This document shows positions 60,399 through 64,000 of a stretch of DNA of 64,000 nucleotides, in pieces (within the stretch, counting starts at the first letter, position 1; the number at the start of each line of letters is the position of its first letter). A program made the translations under genes and the position numbers. Under the pieces are notes generated by a model. The model saw only the letters and a list, made by a program, of their open reading frames with translations, was not told where the DNA came from and did not search any database. The DNA comes from Mesorhizobium sp. (lineage in GTDB: Bacteria > Pseudomonadota > Alphaproteobacteria > Rhizobiales > Rhizobiaceae). The stretch covers positions 1 through 64,000 of the forward strand of contig SAQE01000019.1 of NCBI GenBank assembly GCA_004020545.1, read 5' to 3'.

Positions 60399-60509
60399 GG
60401 CCGGCCGCTGATGCTCGCAACGGCCGACGCCATGCCGTCGGCCGACTGCTTGGCCACGCTCGACGCATTGCGTCGCAGGGTGGCCAACCAGTCCTCCGCC
60501 TGGCCGCCT

Positions 60510-60701
60510 TCAGTTGCGGGGCGGCTTACGCGCCTCCGCGCGGCGGTCCTGCTCGGCCGCGAGGCTGTCCGCCTCGACAGCCGTCATCTCCAGAAAATAG
60601 ACAAGCATCTGGTAGCGCGTGCGCGAAAGCATCTTCGCCAGCCTGCGCGCGATCTCCGCGACATATCTCAGCATGCGCAGATCGTTGGCCGCCTCGCCCA
60701 T
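60510..60701 (-). CDS. Small helical protein (63 aa)
   Basis: 63 residues, SD AGGAG 6 bp ahead of ATG 60701. Sequence MGEAANDLRMLRYVAEIARR and LAKMLSRTRYQMLVYFLEMT is amphipathic and helical, and I think it is conserved in Mesorhizobium. Role unknown. Confidence 0.7.
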   Translation of the reverse strand: MGEAANDLRMLRYVAEIARRLAKMLSRTRYQMLVYFLEMTAVEADSLAAEQDRRAEARKPPRN

Positions 60702-61115
60702 CGTGAGCTCCTGACACAGTCAAGCTATTGTTGTTATTGTTGATTGTTATTGGCGCCTACGCGCGAATCACGACGCTTTCGTAAGTTCGCAGGATTGCGG
60801 CAAAACTGAAATCGATTTTTCGCCAAGCATCGCGGCCGGATCAAAAGATTTGGCACTTTTTTTGGTGGTTTCGGCATCCATCACGCTAATATAGGCCAAG
60901 GCGCGATTTCGGGTTGTCTTGGCCGACTGATTTGATCTTCGGCATGGGTTGGTCAGTGCTAAAGCATGTCTCCCGAAAGTGGGAACCGGTTTCGGGACGA
61001 AGACATGCGTAAAATCAAGAATCTAAAGCGCGCGGGCGAATCTGAAAGATTGCGACGCGCTTTGGTGTTCTGGCGGCAGGCGGGCCTGGCCATACGGCCC
61101 GGCCCGCCTTGCTGC
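60702..61115. repeat. Intergenic region containing a CATGTC-type rhizobial repeat
   Basis: The 414-bp gap holds a TTG/TTATTG low-complexity stretch (60725-60752), which transcribes as CAA-rich leader of the 63-residue gene, and a repeat at about 60961-61062: GCATGTCTCCCGAAAG...TTTCGGGACGAAGACATGC, followed by AAAGCGCGC...GCGCGCTTT arms. This is a dispersed rhizobial repeat. Nothing else was seen. Confidence 0.75.
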
Positions 61116-61808
61116 TCAGTTCTTGTAGGCGGAACAGAAGGCCGGCGGATTGTCGTTGCCGATCATGGCGCAGCCTCGCTTGATCTCGTCGATCATCATG
61201 CTGCACGCATTCTGCCCGTTGCAGGGCGGATGTGTCGCCGGCGACACCTGAACGCATTGCGAGACATATTGGTCTGATTTCGCCTTGCCGGCGGATTGCA
61301 CGCATGGCCTCGTGTCGTTCTGGCTTGCCTGGGCAGGTGTCGCGGGCGCGGCGCCAGCCTTCGCTGGCGCGGCGCTAGGGGCAGCAGTCACAAGCTTGGT
61401 GCCGCCGGCGGTTTGCGGCACGCAGGAGAGGTCGCCTTCCGGGCATTGCAACTGGTGCTGCAGCTGCGTCAGCCGCGCCTGGGTCAATTCCGCCTTGCAG
61501 GTTTCGACCAGGCTCGAATACACCGAGCCGTCGGCATAGGGCTGGGTGCGGAAGGCGCATTCCTTGTCGCGGAACGGGATCCAGGCGCGCTGCGCGTCAC
61601 GAAGGCGCTGCTGGTCGGCGGGAGCGAGGCGTCCCGACAGCCCCTTGTAGACGGCGTTGAGCGCGGTGTCGGCCGAGGCAGCGTCCTTGGCGGTGCAGGT
61701 GGTAAGCTCGGCCTGCGTCTTCGCCGCCGCGCAATCCGCCGCTGCCGCATGGGCCGCGGGCATGATGAGAAGCAGGGCAACGCCGGCGGCGTGGAGCAAT
61801 CGCTTCAT
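61116..61808 (-). CDS. Exported LprI-like protein (DUF1311 domain)
   Basis: 230 residues. Signal peptide MKRLLHAAGVALLLIMPAAH with cleavage after AAA. DUF1311/LprI domain (about 25-120) has DCAAAKTQAELTTCTAKDAA, LRDAQRAWIPFRDKECAF, and Cys pairs. A Pro/Ala linker and a C-terminal segment with Cys (CVQSAGKAKSD, CNGQNACSMMIDEIKRGC) follow. Many members inhibit lysozyme. Confidence 0.88.
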   Translation of the reverse strand: MKRLLHAAGVALLLIMPAAHAAAADCAAAKTQAELTTCTAKDAASADTALNAVYKGLSGRLAPADQQRLRDAQRAWIPFRDKECAFRTQPYADGSVYSSLVETCKAELTQARLTQLQHQLQCPEGDLSCVPQTAGGTKLVTAAPSAAPAKAGAAPATPAQASQNDTRPCVQSAGKAKSDQYVSQCVQVSPATHPPCNGQNACSMMIDEIKRGCAMIGNDNPPAFCSAYKN

Positions 61809-61947
61809 AGGAGCACCTCATGATGAGAGTTCTACAAAGCCCGCCGCTGCAACCAGCATAGGTTGAGAACATGGCAGCGATCAACGTCAAACCGGTGACG
61901 TGGCAAGCAAAGTGTGACCGGTGATTGGCGAAAGCGCACGACCTGCC

Positions 61948-61971
61948 ATCTCCCCCTCAAGGGGGGAGATC
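61948..61971. repeat. Short palindromic element
   Basis: An interrupted palindrome ATCTCCCCCTCAAGGGGGGAGAT, related to the core of the 49.6-kb repeat, lies between the LprI-like gene and the following small frame. Confidence 0.6.
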
Positions 61972-61989
61972 GCCGGGTCGGCGCCTCAC

Positions 61990-62112
61990 TTACTGGAACT
62001 GCAAAGTCGGCGATCCATCCGTATCGCCCTCAAACAACACCACCTGCGTCGCCAGCGCGGCTGTCGTGGCGACCTGGAAGAAGATGAAGGCGAGGGCGAA
62101 ATAGCGGATCAC
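61990..62112 (-). CDS. Possible small membrane peptide (40 aa)
   Basis: A GTG at 62112 opens 40 codons beginning MIRYFALAFIFFQVATTAAL, then a hydrophilic tail. It resembles a one-helix membrane peptide. The SD is weak (GGAG about 10 bp ahead), so it may be spurious. A longer open frame to 62280 is not supported. Confidence 0.3.
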   Translation of the reverse strand: MIRYFALAFIFFQVATTAALATQVVLFEGDTDGSPTLQFQ

Positions 62113-62248
62113 GGGGCTCAAAACGCTCCGGCCGGCAACTGGTTCCAGTCCCGTCGTGCTTTGCTGAATGGTTCGCGGTCGCGCGCAGCTAGCCTCATGA
62201 AGGGCCTGGCTCTTGCGAAGCGCCGATGTCCCGTGCAAAAGCCCGCCC

Positions 62249-64000
62249 ATGCTTATCATCAACGACCTCTCGCTGCGCATGGCGGGGCGCCTGCTTCTCG
62301 ATCATGCCTCGCTGACCTTGCCCGCCGGCACCAAGGCCGGTCTCGTCGGCCGCAACGGCACCGGCAAGACGACGCTGTTCAAGGCGATCACCGGCGATTT
62401 TCCCTCCGAGACCGGCTCGATCAGCCTGCCCAAGAACACGCGCATCGGCCAGGTGGCGCAGGAGGCGCCGGGCACCGAGGAGCCGCTGATCGAGATCGTG
62501 CTCAAGGCCGATGTCGAGCGCTCGGCGCTGCTCGAAGAGGAAAAGACCGCCACCGATCCGCACCGCATCGCCGAGATCCACACGCGGCTGGCCGACATCG
62601 ACGCGCATTCGGCCGAATCCCGCGCCGCCACCATCCTGGCCGGCCTCGGCTTCGACGATGCCGCGCAGAAGCGCCCGGCCTCGTCCTTCTCGGGCGGCTG
62701 GCGCATGCGGGTGGCACTCGCCGCCGTGCTCTTCTCCGAGCCCGACCTTCTGCTGCTCGACGAGCCGACCAATTATCTCGACCTCGAAGGCACGCTGTGG
62801 CTGGAGAACTATGTCTCCAAATATCCGCACACGGTGCTGCTCATCTCGCACGACCGCGACCTGCTCAACCGCGCCGTCAACTCGATCGTCCATCTCGACC
62901 AGAAGAAGCTGACTTTCTGGCGCGGCGGCTACGACCAGTTCGAGCGGCAGCTCACCGAGCAGCGCGAGCTGCAGGAAAAGAGCCGCGTCAAGCAGGAAGC
63001 GCAGCGCAAGCATATGGAATCCTTCGTCGAGCGCTTCCGCGCCAAGGCCTCGAAGGCCAGGCAGGCGCAGTCGCGACTGAAGGCGCTGGAGAAGCTGAAG
63101 CCGATCGCGGCGATCGTGAACGACACGGTGCGGCCGTTCTCGTTCCCCGAACCTGTCAAGACGGTGGCCTCGCCGATCGTGGCGCTCAACGGCGTCAATG
63201 TCGGCTACACCGAGAACAATCCGGTGCTGAAGAAGATGACGCTGCGCATCGACGCCGATGACCGCATCGCGCTGCTCGGCGCCAACGGCAACGGCAAGTC
63301 GACCTTCGCCAAGCTGCTCGCCGGCCGCCTGAAGGGAGAGACCGGCACGATGACTGTTGCGCCGGGGCTGAAGGTGGCGATCTTCGCCCAGCATCAGCTC
63401 GACGACCTGCGGCCGGAGGAAAGCGCCTATGAGCATGTGCGCCGGCTGATGCCCGACGCGCCGGAAGCCAAGGTGCGTGCCCGCGTCGCCCAGTTCGGGC
63501 TCTCGACCGAGAAGATGAACACTGCCGCCAAGGCCCTGTCCGGCGGCGAGAAGGCGCGGCTCTTGATGGGCCTCTCGGCCTTCGAGGGGCCGAACCTGTT
63601 CATCCTCGACGAGCCGACCAACCACCTCGACATCGACAGCCGTGAATCGCTGATCCATGCGCTCAACGATTTCCCGGGTGCCGTGATCCTGATCTCGCAC
63701 GATCGGCATCTGCTGGAGGCAACCGCCGACCGGCTGTGGCTGGTCAAGGACGGCGCCGTCAATCCCTATGACGGCGACCTGGAGGACTACAAGACCCTGG
63801 TCACCGGTGTTTCCTCCAACCGCCGCGAGCAGAAGGAGGCGGACAAGGCGTCGAAGGCCGACCGCCGCCGCGAGGCCGCCCAGCGCCGCGCCGCATTGGA
63901 GCCTTTAGCCAAGGAGATCCGCGCCACCGAAGCGCTGATGGACCGCATCCGCAAGCGCATCGACCTGATCGAGGACGAGCTCGCCAACCCGGCTGTCTAC
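62249..64000 (+). CDS. ABC-F family ATPase, C-terminus beyond right edge
   Basis: 584 codons visible from ATG 62249. Two ABC modules: Walker A GRNGTGKTTL (about 33-42) and GANGNGKSTF (about 348-357); signature motifs SFSGGWRMRVALA and ALSGGEKARLLMG; both Walker B ends read LDEPTN. There are no membrane segments and the linker (about 230-300) is charged, as in ABC-F proteins (Uup/YheS type). It acts on ribosomes or translation. The frame runs to the last base; the Uup-like coiled C-terminal domain would lie beyond it. Confidence 0.93.
   Translation, partial: MLIINDLSLRMAGRLLLDHASLTLPAGTKAGLVGRNGTGKTTLFKAITGDFPSETGSISLPKNTRIGQVAQEAPGTEEPLIEIVLKADVERSALLEEEKTATDPHRIAEIHTRLADIDAHSAESRAATILAGLGFDDAAQKRPASSFSGGWRMRVALAAVLFSEPDLLLLDEPTNYLDLEGTLWLENYVSKYPHTVLLISHDRDLLNRAVNSIVHLDQKKLTFWRGGYDQFERQLTEQRELQEKSRVKQEAQRKHMESFVERFRAKASKARQAQSRLKALEKLKPIAAIVNDTVRPFSFPEPVKTVASPIVALNGVNVGYTENNPVLKKMTLRIDADDRIALLGANGNGKSTFAKLLAGRLKGETGTMTVAPGLKVAIFAQHQLDDLRPEESAYEHVRRLMPDAPEAKVRARVAQFGLSTEKMNTAAKALSGGEKARLLMGLSAFEGPNLFILDEPTNHLDIDSRESLIHALNDFPGAVILISHDRHLLEATADRLWLVKDGAVNPYDGDLEDYKTLVTGVSSNRREQKEADKASKADRRREAAQRRAALEPLAKEIRATEALMDRIRKRIDLIEDELANPAVY

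Noticed and set aside
1-64000. tRNA, rRNA, insertion sequences, integrases, attachment sites
   Set aside because: None was recognised by eye; a tRNA or IS search with software would be decisive.

Overview
This 64-kb window is high-GC, densely coded chromosomal DNA of an alphaproteobacterium, most likely order Hyphomicrobiales and close to Mesorhizobium. The evidence is a MucR/Ros-type single zinc-finger regulator, a DUF982 protein, an Omp25/31-like porin, the gene order pteridine-reductase-like SDR, uvrC, pgsA, moaD, moaE, and the short palindromic intergenic repeats typical of rhizobia. No rRNA, tRNA, CRISPR array, insertion sequence or integrase was seen. Gene calls rest on reading the translations; no database search was possible.

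Region 1 (1-27,902) is a complete type VI secretion (T6SS) locus. A long minus-strand series runs tssA, tssB, tssC, hcp, tssE, tssF, tssG, tagH (FHA), tssJ, tssK, tssL (with OmpA domain), tssM, tagF, and then a cargo set: a PAAR-like DUF4150 protein with an HNH-like C-terminal domain, two small proteins (immunity or adaptor candidates), a DUF2169 protein and a ketoacyl-synthase-fold pseudoenzyme. tssH (clpV) is divergent from tssA. At the far end vgrG, a DUF6484 gene and a TIGR02270 HEAT-like gene run on the plus strand, and a second FHA gene runs off the left edge.

Region 2 (27,930-36,223) holds a carboxymuconolactone-decarboxylase-like gene coupled to an ECF41-type sigma factor, with an ECF41-like promoter upstream, and a branched-chain-type ABC transporter operon ending in a hydantoin/Asp-Glu racemase and a GntR-FCD repressor. 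A perfect ATTGTATACAAT operator-like dyad lies in front of that operon.

Region 3 (36,311-46,791) is mostly housekeeping: TfoX-N and GFA proteins, a porin, the folM-like/uvrC/pgsA/moaD/moaE cluster, a YbaY-META fusion, a VWA (DUF1194) protein and a LuxR-type regulator.

Region 4 (47,005-53,175) starts with a fluoride riboswitch controlling two crcB/fluC genes and a DUF190 gene, followed by ndk, a GST, DinB, a diguanylate cyclase, three 29-bp tandem repeats and small envelope proteins. Region 5 (53,324-64,000) has a UvrD-family helicase, small membrane and lipoprotein genes, a LysR / HxD-oxygenase / EamA-exporter module (the exporter carries an in-frame palindromic repeat), mucR, an LprI-like protein and an ABC-F ATPase cut by the right edge.
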